From assembly GCF_050947875.1 (NCBI RefSeq), contig NC_134573.1, forward strand, positions 36,147,115 through 36,211,114: 64,000 nucleotides of DNA, in the 5' to 3' direction. A model generated the notes under the pieces. It was not told the origin of the DNA and did not search any database. It saw only the letters and a list, made by a program, of their open reading frames with translations. Below, in pieces: positions 12,144 to 23,816 of the stretch; position 1 is the stretch's first letter, and each line of letters starts with the position of its first letter. Origin of the DNA: Dermacentor variabilis (taxonomy: Eukaryota; Arthropoda; Arachnida; Ixodida; Ixodidae). The translations under genes and the position numbers were made by a program.

Positions 12144-12475
12144 CATGGCCAGGATCGCGTTATTGCTTATGCGAGCCGCCTCCTCACACCATCGGAGCGC
12201 AACTATTCCATTACGGAACGAGAATGCCTTGCTGTAGTCTGGGCGGTTGCGAAGTTCCGTCCTTACCTTTACGGTCGCCCTTTTTCCGTAGTCACTGACC
12301 ATCATGCTCTCTGCTGCCTCTCATCACTAAGAGATCCTACAGGCCGGCTTGGTCGATGGGCTTTGAGGCTACAAGAATTTTCATATTCCGTGGTCTACAA
12401 GTCTGTCCGCCTGCAGCAAGACGCTGACAGCTTGTCGCGTTTCCTGTTGACGACTCTGACTCCTCTAATATTGCC
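12144..12475 (+). pseudogene. gypsy-2 RNase H remainder
   Basis: Continuing past the TAG, the frame reads [31 protein letters not shown], then TDHHALC (RNase H motif) and [17 protein letters not shown]. This is the normal C-terminal half of the gypsy RNase H. The frame breaks again before integrase. Confidence 0.8.
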
Positions 12476-12496
12476 AGTGCTGCTTGTGTATTTTCT

Positions 12497-13488
12497 GTGT
12501 CGCAGCTGCTTCATTTCGCCGAAGAGCAATGCCCTGACGCCTACATCAGAGCACTCATCGACCGTTTTGAACACTCTCCGGCCACACTACGCCTCTTTGT
12601 CCTCCGCGACGGTACTCTGTACCGTCGTAACCTTCATCCGGACGGTTCTGAGTTCCTACTTGTCACACCTAAACACCTCCAGTCAATCGTTCTAGAAGAG
12701 CCTCACCACGCACCAACGGCAGGACACCTCGGCGTATCTCGAACCTATGACCGTTTACGTAGCCGTTTTTCTGGCCGGGCCTTGCCCGTTCCGTACGATG
12801 TTACGTCGCCGCTTGTGAACTTTGTCAACGACGCAAGAAGCCTTCCCAGCTCCCCGCTGGTTACCTGCAGCCGCTCGAAATCCCTGCCGAGCCCTTCCAT
12901 CGTGTCGGCTTAGACCTTCTTGGCCCATTTCCTGAATCTACATCAGGAATGAAGTGGGTTGCAGTCCCGGCGGACTACGCGACCCGCTACGCCGTAACCC
13001 GGGCTCTTGCAACCAGTTGCGCAACTCATGTTGCGGACTTCCTCCTGCATGATATCATTTTGATACATGGTGCTCCGCGTCAATTGCTAACAGACCGTGG
13101 CTGCACGTTCTTAGACAAAGTCATTGACGACATCATGCGTGCCTGCTCAATACAGCACAAATTTACCACCTCCTACCACCATCAAACGAACGGCCTCACT
13201 GAGCGTTTGAAGTGCACCCTTATAGGCATGCTATCCAAATACGTTTCAGACGACCACCGTGACTGGGACCAGGCTCTACCTTACATCACCTTTACGTGCA
13301 ACTCTTCCCGTCTCGACACTGCTGGCTTTTCTCCTTTTTACCTTTTGTATGGCCGTGAACCGACGCTACCGCTGGACACTGTGCTTCCGTCCACCACTGC
13401 ATCAACTAGCGCTTATGCCCGTGATGCTATCGCCCATGCTGACCAAACAATCGGCAGCCCCATAAAGAAAATATGCTTGCTACAGTAA
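12497..13488 (+). pseudogene. gypsy-2 integrase, truncated
   Basis: The frame at 12497-12913 holds the N-terminal region up to SRTYDRLRSRF, then a shift destroys the HHCC finger. The frame at 12949-13488 holds the catalytic core, with DRG (second Asp) and TNGLTERLK (Glu); the first Asp falls in the preceding frame just before 12,949. The C-terminal GPY/F region and 3' LTR are missing because the element stops near 13,490. Confidence 0.85.
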
Positions 13489-13490
13489 CT

Positions 13491-13726
13491 AGATTTCGTT
13501 TAGAATTATTTAATCTTTTTTACTTTAAAGGTAACAAAGCTCGTTAACATCAGTGTAGTGTTTGCCTAGATAACAGCTTCTCCTCTCCAATGTGTTTATC
13601 AAGGACCCCCGAACTAACGCTTCCTCTTAACTTGCCGTGCATAAATGAAACTCGCAAACTTGGTCCCATAGCCCCTTTAAATATTTTTCGTTTAAGGAAA
13701 GCACCAACGAGTAAAAAAACTGAATC
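13491..13726. other. Unassigned spacer
   Basis: AT-rich DNA between truncated gypsy-2 and the RTE fragment. Nothing is recognised in it. Confidence 0.5.
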
Positions 13727-14899
13727 ATCATCATCAGCAGCAGCCGGGCTACGCCCACTGCAGGACAAAGGCCTCTCCCATACTTCTCCAACTACCCCGC
13801 TCACCTACTAATTATGGCCATGTTGTCCCTGCAAACTTCTTAATCTCATCCGCCCACCTAACTTTCTGCCGCCCCCTGCTACGCTTCCCTTCCCTTAAAA
13901 TCTAGTCCGTAACCCTTATGACCATGGGTTATCTTCCCTCCTCATTACATCTCCTGCCCATGCCCATTTCTTTTTCTTCATTTCAACTAAGATTTAATTT
14001 ACTTGCGCTTGTTCTCTCACCCAATCTGCTCTCTTCTTATCCCTTAACGTTACACGTATCATTCTTCTTTCCATAGATCGTTGCGTCGTGCTCAATTTAA
14101 GTATAACCCTTTTCGTAAGTCTTCAGGTTTCTGCCTGTTACGTGAGTACTGGTTAGACAAAGTTGTTATACACTTTTCTCTTGAGGGATAACGGCAACCT
14201 GCTGTTAATTATCTGAGAATGCCTGCCAAACGCACCCCAGCCCATTCATATTCTTCTTATTTCAGTCTCATGATGCCGATCCGCAGTCACTACCTGTCTT
14301 AAGTAGATCTATTCCCTTAGCACTTCCAGTGCCTCCCTACCTATCATAAACTGCTGTTCTCTTCCGAGACATTTAAACATTACTTTAGTTTTCTGGAGAT
14401 TATTTTTAGATGCACACTTCTGCTTTGCCTCTCCAGGTCAGTGAGCATGCATTGCAGTCGGTCCCCTGAGTTACTGAGGTTACTAAGGTATTCTCCATTA
14501 ACTCTTATCCCCAATTCTCCTCAATCCAGGCCTCTGAATACCTCCTGTAAACACGTTGTGAATAGCATTATAGAGATCGTATCTCCCTGCCTGATGCCTT
14601 TCTCATTTGGGATTTTGTTGCTTTCTTTATGGAGGACTACGGTGGCTGTGGAGCGGCTATAGATATCTTTCAGTATTTTTACATACGGCTCGTCTACACC
14701 CCCATTTCGTAATGCCTCCATGACTTCTGAGGTTTCGAATGAATCAAACGCGTTCTCGTAATCAATAAAAGCTATATACAAGGGTTGGTTATATTCAGCA
14801 CATTTCTCTATATCCTGATTGATAGTGTGAATATGGTCTGTTGTTGTGTAGCCTTTACGGAATCCTGCCTGGTCCTTTGGTTGATGGAAGTCTAAGGTC
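13727..14899 (-). mobile_element. RTE LINE, 5'-truncated fragment
   Basis: On the minus strand it begins near 14,899 inside RT (equivalent to about 21,095 of copy 1: the GACTTCnnTCAACCAAAGGACCAGG block). It passes the motif-A segment IAFIDYENAFDS and RQGDTIS at 14781-14521 and ends at 13727 in the CCTGCAGTGGGCGTAGCC region with a (TGA)n-type tail. Many frameshifts are present, and the YADD region is damaged. Confidence 0.9.
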
Positions 14900-15057
14900 T
14901 AAAAAACTAAATGAGGCTGGTGAAATTTCTGTCATAGTTTTGGTAATTCTTAACCCGTGATGAAATTTTGGAATGCCATTGAATGGCCCTTGTAACCTAC
15001 TTTCATGCATCTTGCTTGTATTTTAATGCTTGCTACTGCTTCCAATGCTTGTAATGT

Positions 15058-15088
<31 letters not shown>

Positions 15089-15678
15089 GCGTACGCGCGT
15101 TTGTGTGAGTGCTTGGTTTTGTCTTGAGCACTGAATCCAGAGCGTCATCGAAGGCTGCAGTATCTCAAGTTATATATACAAATATGAGGCGGATCGCATT
15201 TGTAGTTTCTCTTTAGTTGTATTTTCATTTTGCAGTTTGCAGGCAGAACTGCCGCATAACTTTTGTTAATGATACAGGGTAACATATTTCAGCAATGTTT
15301 TACCGTCAAATTCGATTCGCCCACGAAAAGTCGCGCCTTACATACCATTAAAAGGACACGCACTGAGGTAGCAAATTGCTTGAATGATGGCAAAAGAAAT
15401 ATTATCAAGAAGGCACTGACGACGTTTTACATTTTGACCTAAGCACAGATAAGTAGTAGCGCCAAGTATGACCCATAACGAACCTATAACAAAAAATGAC
15501 AAGAAAAACATAGTATCTCCAACATCCTATGTCATATATCCTGTCTGGAGGTACTCTAAAGGTACTAGTAAGTTCTCGTATAAAACAACATGGCATAAAG
15601 AAATTAAGGTGTGCTAATTGAATGTAGGCAAAACAATTTATATAAAATTTGTGTTTTCTAAGAAGGATCCGAATATAT
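14900..15678. other. Unassigned spacer with a TG microsatellite
   Basis: The only structured item is a (TG)n run at about 15058-15084 followed by a TACG-rich stretch. No gene is supported. Confidence 0.6.
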
Positions 15679-15835
15679 TGTCACAGTCGGTAATGTGTGA
15701 AGAAGAGGACTATGATGGTGGCCTGAGAGACGACGAAGAAGAGGGTAGTTTGTTTATCGCTGCTCTACGCTTGTTGGCCCAGCCATTAAAAGCCATCTGT
15801 AAATAGACGCACGCTTCTTCCTTTCCGTAACATCA
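15679..15835 (+). repeat. 5' LTR of gypsy-3
   Basis: Starts TGTCACAGTCGG and ends CCGTAACATCA, with TG...CA ends. It contains ATTAAAAGCC (TATA-like) and CTGTAAATA, a plausible promoter/poly(A) region. It pairs with 23817-23973. Confidence 0.93.
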
Positions 15836-15836
15836 T

Positions 15837-15845
15837 TGGTGGAGG
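15837..15845 (+). other. Primer-binding site of gypsy-3
   Basis: TGGTGGAGG starts one base after the 5' LTR, the same 9-mer as in the other gypsy copies. Confidence 0.7.
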
Positions 15846-15901
15846 CGCTGGGTAATCATTTGCGCAAGACGGAGCTCCGCAGCGGACGTAACCTGGCCAC
15901 C

Positions 15902-17085
15902 ATGTCATCCGAAGAAGAGAGTTCAACCACGGCCCCGTCGTCGCCACCGACGGTCATCCTGGCCCAGCCTCGCGACCCTGGCATGTTTTCCGGGATCGAC
16001 AACGTTGACGTCGATGACTGGTTGCAGAATTACGAACGGGTCAGCGCACACAACAGGTGGGACAACACGCTTATGCTGGCCAATATAATATTCCACCTCA
16101 AGAAAATGGCACGGGTCTGGTTCGAAACAAACGAAGAAGAGATTACGAGTTGGGACCAGTGGAAGCAGAAGCTTAGAGATTTGTTCGGCAAGCCCGTCGG
16201 CCGCCAACGTGCTGCGAAGAAGGACCTTGGGACCCGTGTACAGACGTCCATTGAATCTTACGTGGCGTATATCCAGGACGTCCTCGCTCTTTGCCGCGAA
16301 GTAGATAACAATATGGCAGAGGCAGACAAGGTCAGCCACGTCTTAAAAGGCATCGTGGACGACGCGTTTAACCTGCTTATTTATAAGAACGTAACAACGG
16401 CAATAAGATCATTAACGAATGTCGCTGCTTTGAAGAGGCGAAAAGTCGCCGCATAGTTTAACAGTTTACGCGGCTACCCAATACCGCAGCTTCATCGACG
16501 TGCGAAGACATTTGGCCACCGCGTGAGCCCACCTCCTCCGAGAACGTCGTACGTATCGTTCGGCGAGAAATCGAAGCAGCGTCACCTGCCACGCCTGTGA
16601 CGCAGTGCTTTGACGATTCCAGGCCGCTTGTGTCACTCATTCAGTCGGTCATTCGCCAAGAACTTGCCAATGTAGGTCTTGCGTCCATCTGCTCCGTCAG
16701 CCGTCCTGACTTTGCTTCGTCTGCTGCCTCTGCCCCTGTTCGCCGGAGCCAATACGGTCCATATTCGGGCTATTGCAACCCGGCCGAATGGCGCACCCAT
16801 GATGATAGACCCATCTGCTTTTACTGTGGACGTGTGGGCGACATCTCTCGCCACTGTCGAAGCTCCTGGCCAGCCCACTCTCGACCAAGCTTTCCCGCCT
16901 ACCGCCGCTCCCCACTGAATCCCCACCCGCCATCCCTCTGCACCAAGGTTGAAGACGCACCTGACAACGCTCGAGCCACCGCGACCCACCGATCACCATC
17001 ACCCCATAGTCGCCGCTCCCGTTCGCCCCACCTGCGTCGCTCGCCATCCCCAGCTTACCGTCGCCGCTCTCCGACGGGAAACTAA
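15902..17085 (+). pseudogene. gypsy-3 gag
   Basis: I choose the ATG at 15902 because it has a strong context (GCCACCATGT) and matches the gypsy-2 start by position. The first frame, to 16456, encodes DVDDWLQNYERVSAHNRWD, WDQWKQKLRDLFGKPVGR and ADKVSHVLKGIVDDAFNLL, the capsid region. A frameshift near 16,400 moves the rest to the frame at 16597-17085. That frame has a knuckle CFYCGRVGDISRHC in which the metal-binding His is Asp, then an Arg/Ser/Pro-rich tail. Confidence 0.87.
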
Positions 17086-17174
17086 CTGGGGCAGCTCCTG
17101 GAGGTGACGCTGCTCCAGAACACCGGCCTGAAATTCCTCTGCTGACCCTGCCTACTAATCGGAACCTTCTGGAC

Positions 17175-17735
17175 GTGGACGTGGATGGTTTGCCCGTTAC
17201 AGCACTCATCGACACTGGAGCCCAAATTTCCATTATGAGTGCGGAGCTTCGAACGCGCTTGAAGAAAGTACTGACTCCTGCTCCGACTCGGCTGCTCCAG
17301 GTCGCCGATGGTGGAACTCCGGTTGTGCTTGGAATGTGTACTGCTCGTGTCAGTGTCGCCGGTCGCCACACGTCCGTTTTGTTTAGTGTGCTCGAACGTT
17401 GCCCTCACAATGTGATCCTCGGACTCGACTTTCTGGCCGCCCATTCTGCTCTGATTGACTGTTCCGCCGGCGTTGTACAACTTGACCTACCTCTACCTGT
17501 TCCCGTTGACCTTCCTGCTCAAGCTCCAACTCAGCTTTTTTCCGCGGATTTTATGCACCTGCCATCTCTTGCAGCAACCTGCATCCCTGTCTTAGCCTGC
17601 CCACCTGTACCTGACGGAGAATACGTCCTTACTCCCGCGACTTCAGTCCCGCTTCCTCACAATGTCTCCTACCCACACACCATCGCTTCTGTTGCGGACA
17701 AGCAGACATGTCTTCCCATCCTAAATTTCGGATAG
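17175..17735 (+). pseudogene. gypsy-3 aspartic protease and linker
   Basis: Frame of 186 codons opening at MDVDGLPVTALIDTGAQI, with intact DTGA at about residues 13-16, then VVLGMCTARVSVAG and ILGLDFLAAHSALIDCSAG (flap and C-terminal part). The linker to RT runs to CLPILNFG, and a stop at 17733-17735 separates it from RT. By family knowledge it cleaves the Gag-Pol polyprotein. Confidence 0.88.
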
Positions 17736-17882
17736 TGCCCACAAGTAGTTCCTCGAGGCATGTCTCTTGCCACCTTGTCACCGAAGCACGAGTGACCCAT
17801 TTCCGCTCTATCTGTTGCGCCGTCTTCGACAAAGACTCACTCTGCGCCGTTTACATCGGCCCCGACCGACGACTTTACAAAG

Positions 17883-19094
17883 ATGATGGCACTGGACCTC
17901 TCGACCCAACAAGCCGCAGAGCTCCGTTGCCTCCTCGAGTCCTACTCCGACATTTTCGACCTGAACGATCGCCCTTTGTGTCAAACTACGGTCGTGAAGC
18001 ATCGTATAAATACCGGCGATGCAGCACCTGTTCGCCGACGCCAATACCGGGTGTCGCCTTCTGAGCGACGCGTTATCCAGAGCGAGGTTGACAAGATGCT
18101 TGCCAAAGGAAATTATTGAACACTCTTCCAGCCCGTGGGCGTCCCCTATTGTTCTCGTCAAAAAGAAGGATAACAGCTGGCGATTCTGCGTTGACTATCG
18201 TCATCTAAATACGATCACCAAGAAAGATGTATATCCACTTCCCCGCGTTGACGATGCTCTGGATTGTCTCCACGGTGCCACTTATTTTTCATCTATAGAC
18301 CTTCGCTCTGGATATTGGCAAATTGCCGTTGATGAAATGGACCGTGAAAAGACCGCATTCGTCACACCAGACGGCCTATATCAGTTCCGCGTAATGCTTT
18401 TGGCTTGTGCAATGCCCCGGCGACCTTCGAATGGATGATGGACATGCTCTTGCGTGGTTTGAAATGGTCCATCTGTTTGTGCTACTTGGATGACGTCATC
18501 GCATTATCTTCAACTTTTGCGACTCATCTTGAAAGACTTTCATCTGTTCTATTTTTCGCACCTCTGGCATGCAGCTGAACTCGTCCAAGTGCCACTTCTG
18601 TCCCCGCCAAATAACCAAGCTCGGACACCTCATCGATTCGTCAGGCATTCGTCCCGACCCCGCTAAAGTTCATGCTGCGCAGAATTTCCCTGTACCAACT
18701 TGTGCCAAATATTTTCGCAGCTTTATTGGCCTTCCCTCGTACTTCCGCAGGTTTGTGGAAAATTTGGCCCCCCCATGTTGCCCGTCCCCTAACTGACCTC
18801 CTGAAGAAAGACGTTCCTTTCTGTTGGGGCTCTGAACAAGCGTCTGCTTTCTCGCAGCTCATCTCGCTGCTCCCCACACCGCCTGTTGTCACACATTTTG
18901 ACGCCTCCGCTCCGACGGAAATCCGCACTGACGCTAGTGGCTACGGCAACGGCGCAGTTTTAGCTCAACGCCAACATGGGCACGACCGAGTCATCGCCTA
19001 CGCCAGCCACCTCCTCTCTCCCGCAGAGCGCAATTACTGGATTACTGAGCGTGAGTGTTTTGCCCTCATTTGGGCGGTGGGCAAAACAGGCGGT
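17883..19094 (+). pseudogene. gypsy-3 reverse transcriptase and RNase H N-terminal half
   Basis: Coding continues through several shifted frames. First (17883-18119): LESYSDIFDLNDRPL and KHRINTGDAAPVRRRQYRV. Second (18019-18438): VLVKKKDNSWRFCVDYRHLN, FSSIDLRSGYWQIAVD and TPDGLYQF. Then CYLDDVIA near 18,481 (YxDD intact) and KLGHLIDSSG. RNase H begins with RTDASGYGNGAVLAQR, continues to ITERECFALIWAVGK and is cut at 19,094 by the RTE insertion. There are at least three frameshifts. Confidence 0.88.
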
Positions 19095-19166
19095 GCAGCG
19101 GTGGCGTAGAGGTAGAACACCCGCCTCGCGTGCAAGAGGTCCGTGGTTCGAATCCCGGTGCCGGCA
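19095..19166 (+). other. tRNA-like head of RTE copy 1 (Pol III A and B boxes)
   Basis: The first ~72 bases resemble a tRNA: an A box TGGCGTAGAGG at 19102-19112, an anticodon-loop-like CTCGCGT, and a perfect B box GGTTCGAATCC at 19145-19155. Stem pairing is imperfect (anticodon and T stems have mismatches; the acceptor GCAGCGG pairs only partly with CCGGTGC), so it is not a functional tRNA gene. The same head opens copy 2. Confidence 0.8.
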
Positions 19167-19463
19167 ATTTTTCACCGGATAAAAAAAAAGAAAAAGAAAA
19201 AAATCCGCGTGTTTATAAAATTGCACAAACAGGCCTGGAGTGTGGCCGGATCTCGGTGACCAGAACCTGTAACGCACTCCCTCACCAGAGCAGGATTGGC
19301 CACCCTGGTGCAGTACTTGGCCACAACCTCCTATGAACACAAAATGAAACCCCGGCCCTCAGTCCACAGCAGCTGCAAAGCAACTGACCACGGCGGCCGT
19401 CAGACCTGCGACGCAGCAGAGGGTGCTAAGAATCACTGGCTCCGGACAGGCCGCCATTGGAAT

Positions 19464-20455
19464 ATGAACCTGGCAACGTTTAACGCTAGAACGTTATCTA
19501 GTGAGGCGAGTCTAGCAGTGCTATTGGAGGAATTAGAGGGCAGTAAATGGAATATAATAGGGCTCAGTGAAGTTAGGAGGCCAAAAGAAGCATATACAGT
19601 GCTAAATAGCGGGCACGTCCTGTGCTACCGGGGCTTAGCGCAGAGAAGAGAACTAGGAGTCGGATTCCTGGTTAATAAGAATATAGCTGGTAACATACAG
19701 GAATTCTATAGCATTAACGAGAGGGTGGCAAGTCTTGTTGTGAACCTAATAAGAGGTACAAAATGAAGATTGTACAGGTCTACGCCCCTACATCCAATCA
19801 TGATGACCAGGAAGCCGAAGGCTTCTATGAAGACGTGGATTCGGCGATGGGTAGGGTGAAAACTAAATACACTATACTAATGGGCGACTTTAATGCCAAG
19901 GTAGGCAAGAAGCAGGCTGGAGACAAGCCAGTGGGGCAATATGGCATAGGCCCTAGGAATAGCAGGGGAGAGTTATCAGTAGAGTTTGCGGAACAGAATA
20001 ATATGAGGATAATGAATACCTTCTTCCGCAAGCGGGATAGCCGAAAGTGGACGTGGAGGAGCCCGAACGGCGAGACTAGAAATGAAATAGACTTCATACT
20101 CTGCGCTAACCCTGGCATCATACAAGATGTGGACGTGCTCGGCAAGGTGCGCTGCAGTGACCACAGGATGGTAAGAACTCGAATTAGGCTAGACCTGAGG
20201 AGGAAACGGAAGAAACTGGTACATAAGAAGCCGATCAATGAGTTAGCGGTAAGAGGGAAAATAGAGGAATTCCAGATCAAGCTACAGAACAGGTATTCAG
20301 CTTTAACTCAGGAAGAGGACCTTAGTGTTGAAGCAACGAACGACAATCTTGTGGGCATCATTAAGGAGTGTGCAATGGAAGTCGGTGGTAACTCCGTTAG
20401 GCAGGATACCAGCAAACTATCGCAGGAGACGAAATATCTGATCAAGAAGCGCTAA
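19464..20455 (+). pseudogene. RTE copy 1 APE-type endonuclease region
   Basis: The ATG at 19464 begins MNLATFNARTLSSEASL, the usual start of BovB/RTE endonucleases. Motifs follow in order: WNIIGLSEVRR (catalytic Glu), IVQVYAPTSN, ILMGDFNAKVG, WTWRSPNGETRNEIDFIL and KVRCSDHRMVRTRI (catalytic SDH). A 1-base deletion near 19,740 shifts frame, so the region is covered by frames at 19464-19766 and 19763-20455. It nicks target DNA for target-primed reverse transcription. It ends at a TAA at 20453 that is also present in copy 2. Confidence 0.92.
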
Positions 20456-20458
20456 TGT

Positions 20459-22201
20459 ATGAAAGCATCTAACCCTACAGCTAGAATAGAACTGGCAGAA
20501 CTTTCGAAGTTAATCAACAAGCGTAAGAGAGCTGACATAAGGAAGTATAATATGGATAGAATCGAACATGCTCTAAGGAACGGAGGAAGCCTAAAAACAG
20601 TGAAGAAGAAACTAGGAATTGGCAAGAATCAGATGTATGCGTTAAGAGACAAAGCCGGCAATATCATTACTAATATGGATGAGATAGTTCAAGTGGCTGA
20701 GGAGTTCTATAGAGATTTATACAGTAGCAGTGGCACCCACGGCGATAATGGAAGAGAAAGTAGTCTAGAGGAATTCGAAATCCCGAAGGTAACGCCGGAA
20801 GAAGTAAAGAAAGCCTTAGGAGATATGCAAAGGGGGAAGGCAGCTGGGGAGGATCAGGTAACAGCAGATTTGTTGAAGGATGGTGGACAGATTGTTCTAG
20901 AGAAACTGGCCACCCTGTACACGCAATGCCTCATGACCTCAAGCGTACCGGAATCTTGGAAGAACGCTAACATAATCCTAATCCATAAGAAAGGGGACGC
21001 CAAAGACTTGAAAAATTATAGACCGATCAGCTTACTGTCCCTTGCCTACAAAGTATTTACTAAGGTAATTGCAAATAGAATCAGGAACACCTTAGACTTC
21101 TGTCAACCAAAGGACCAGGCAGTATTCCGTAAAGGCTGCTCAAGAATAGACCATATTCACATTATCAATCAAGTGATAGAGAAATGCGCAGAATATAACC
21201 AACCCTTATATATAGCTTTCATTGATTACGAGAAATCGTTTGATTCAGTGGAAACCTCAGCAGTAATGGAGGCATTACGGAATCAGGGTGTAGATGAGCC
21301 ATATGTAAAAATACTGGAAAATATCTCTAGCGGCTCCACAGCCACCGTAGTCCTCCATAAAGCAAGCAACAAAATCTCAATAAAGAAAGGCGTCAGGCAG
21401 GGAGATACGATATCTCCAATGCTATTCACAGCGTGTTTACAAGAGGTATTCAGAGACCTGGATTGGGAAGAATTGGGGATAAAAGTTAATGGAGAATACC
21501 TTAGTAACTTGCGATTCGCTGATGATATTGCCTTGCTTAGTAACTCAGGGGACCAATTGCAATGCATGCTCACTGACCTGGAGAGGCAAAGCAGAAGAGT
21601 GGGTCTAAAAATTAATCTGCAGAAAACTAAAGTAATGCTTAACAGTCTCGGGAGAGAACAGCAATTTACAATAGGCAGCGAGGCACTGGAAGTCGTAAGG
21701 GAATACATCTACTTAGGGCAGGTAGTGACGGCGGATCCGGATCATGAGACGGAAATAATCAGATGAATAAGAATGGGCTGGGGTGCGTTTGGCAGGCATT
21801 CCCAAATCATGAACAGCAGGTTGCCATTATCCCTCAAGAGAAAAGTATATAATAGCTGTGTCTTACCAGTACTCACCTACGGAGCAGAAACCTGGAGGCT
21901 TACGAAAAGGGTTCTACTCAAATTGAGGACGACACAACGAGCTATGGAAAGAAGAATGATAGGTGTAACGTTAAGGGATAAGAAAAGAGCAGATTGGGTG
22001 AGGGAACAAACGCGAGTTAATGACATCTTAGTTGAAATTAAGAAAAAGAAATGGGCATGGGCAGGACATGTAATGAGGAGGGAAGATAACCGATGGTCAC
22101 GAAGGGTTACGGACTGGATCCCAAGGGAAGGGAAGCCTATCAGGGGGCGGCAGAAAGTTAGGTGGGCGGATGAGATAAAGAAGTTTGCGGGGACGGCATG
22201 A
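20459..22201 (+). pseudogene. RTE copy 1 reverse transcriptase and C-terminal region
   Basis: The frame starts at an ATG 4 bases after the TAA. It contains AAGEDQVTADLLKDGG, IILIHKKGDAKDLKNYRPIS, LYIAFIDYEKSFDSVET (motif A), KKGVRQGDTISPMLFTA, LRFADDIALLS (FADD catalytic pair) and INLQKTKVM. A TGA at 21764 interrupts it, and the C-terminal part resumes at 21773 with SLKRKVYNSCVLPVLTYGAE and WAWAGHVMRREDNRW. The catalytic residues remain. The product would be an RNA-dependent DNA polymerase. Confidence 0.93.
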
Positions 22202-22298
22202 CCACAATTAGTACATGACCGGGGTTGTTGCAGAAGCATGGGAGAGGCCTTTGCCCTGCAGTGGGCGCAACCAGGCTGATGATGATGATGATGATGAT

Positions 22299-23793
22299 AT
22301 ATGGTCGGCCATATACAGTTACAACCCACCACCACGCCCTTTGTTGGCTTTCCTCCCTCAAGGATCCAATCGGACGTCTCAGTCGCTAGTCCCTATGGCT
22401 GCAGGAATACAGATACACTGTGGTCTACAAGTCGGGTCGCCTAGATCAGGACGCCGACTGCCTGTCTCGTCATCCCGTCGATGTACCGGACGGCTTAGTG
22501 GATGTCGCACCGATCTGCGTTCTTTTGCTCTCTGCCTTGCAACACATTGGCGCTGAACAACGACGCAATGAGTCGTTACGTCGCATTATCGAACGCCTCC
22601 TCTCTGATCCGTCTGACCCAGCCCTTCACATTTTCGTAGTACAAAATAGCATCCTGTATCGCCGCAACATCCGCCCCGACGGGCCCGAGCTCCTAACCGT
22701 CATTCCGTCTCATCTGCGACGGACTGTACTGCAGCAACTGCATGACGTTCCCACCGCTAGACACGTTGGCGTTACGCGGACCTATGACCGAATTCGGCGA
22801 CGGTTTTTCTGGTCCCGTCTCAACCGCTCCGTTCGGTGCTATGTTACCGTGTGTGGGCCGTGTCAACGCTGGAAAAGACCAACTGTGCCTCCTGCCGGAC
22901 TGCTGCAGCTTTTGGATATACCGGCCGACCCTTTCTTTCGCGTTGGCGTTGATCTCGGACCATTCCCTATATCGAATGACGGAAATAGGTGTATTGCCGT
23001 CGCTACGGACTATACAACTCGCTATGCTATTACTAGAGCACTACCGACCAGCTGCGCTACAGACGTCGCTGATTTCTTGCTTCAGGACGTTATCTTACAC
23101 CACGGTGCACCTCGCCAACTTCTCACCGATCGCGGCAGATACTTTCTTTCCAAAGTCATAGACGACCTACTTCGATCATGTCCTACTAAACACAAACTTA
23201 CTACCACTTACCATCCTCAAACTAACGGTCTCACCGAACGCCTGAACCTCACATTAACTGACATGCTAGCAATGTATGTTTCCTCCGATCATCGCGACTG
23301 GGACATTGCTCTACCATTTGTCACGTTCGCCTACAATTCCTCGCGCCGCGGCACAGCAGGCTATTCCTCCTTCTATCTGCTCTTTGGCCGTGAGCCAACT
23401 TTGCCTTTCGAGACACTCCTCTCGACCACGCTCGACTCGCCGACAGAGTACACTCGGGATGTCATAACCACAGCGACCCAAGCACGCCAGATTGCCCGCA
23501 TTCGCCTTTCTGCTTCACAGACACGCCAGAAGTACCGTTACGACCAGCGCCATCACGACGTGCATTACGAACCAGGTGCTCTTGTGCTAGCCTGGTATCC
23601 AACTCGGCGTGTTGGAATTTAGGAGAAATTCCTCTCGCGATACAATCGCCCTTACCGCATCCTTCGCCAGGTGACCCCTGTCACATACGAAGTGTCTCCG
23701 CTGGAGGCCACGGTGCCTTCACCTCTCTCTGACATCATCCACGTCAGCCGTCTCAAACCTTACCTTTCTCGGACAGATGAGCCGCACCAATAA
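22299..23793 (+). pseudogene. gypsy-3 RNase H end and integrase
   Basis: After the RTE the gypsy sequence resumes in RNase H. The long frame 22420-23622 (400 codons) opens with VYKSGRLDQDADCLSRHP. It has a complete HHCC finger (HDVPTARH ... CGPC) and the integrase core with VGVDLGPFP, LTDRG and TNGLTERL supplying D, D and E. A TAG at 23620 interrupts it, then the same frame continues through RYNRPYRILRQVTPVTYEV (GPY/F-like domain) to a TAA at 23791. This is the best-kept integrase in the window: one stop, catalytic triad present. Confidence 0.92.
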
Positions 23794-23805
23794 GGTGCTT
23801 TTTCC

Positions 23806-23816
23806 GACGGGGGTGA
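23806..23816 (+). other. Polypurine tract of gypsy-3
   Basis: CGACGGGGGTGA lies immediately 5' of the 3' LTR, where plus-strand synthesis would be primed. Confidence 0.6.

Larger units (their letters stand above)
8849..13490 (+). mobile_element. Ty3/gypsy LTR retrotransposon gypsy-2, 3'-truncated
   Basis: The order is 5' LTR, primer-binding site, gag with zinc knuckle, protease, RT-RNase H and integrase. It ends abruptly after the integrase core near 13,470-13,490 with no 3' LTR. The coding capacity is interrupted by several frameshifts and at least one stop. It is the closest relative of gypsy-3 in this window. Confidence 0.92.
19095..22298 (+). mobile_element. RTE (BovB-like) LINE copy 1, full length, nested in gypsy-3
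   Basis: A 3.2-kb element inserted in gypsy-3 RNase H. In order: tRNA-like head (19095-19166), about 300 bp 5' UTR, endonuclease, reverse transcriptase, C-terminal region, 3' UTR with CCTGCAGTGGGCGCAACC, and a (TGA)n tail. The length suits the RTE clade (about 3.2 kb). It starts at the same base as copy 2 (GCAGCGGTGG), so it is full length. No clear target duplication is left, and some gypsy bases are replaced at the 5' junction. One frameshift, one shared stop and a later stop interrupt the frame. Confidence 0.95.

Noticed and set aside
19095..19166. Genuine tRNA gene (also at 25081-25152)
   Set aside because: A and B boxes are good, but anticodon and T stems have mismatches and the sequence is the first part of a LINE enclosed by its target duplication.
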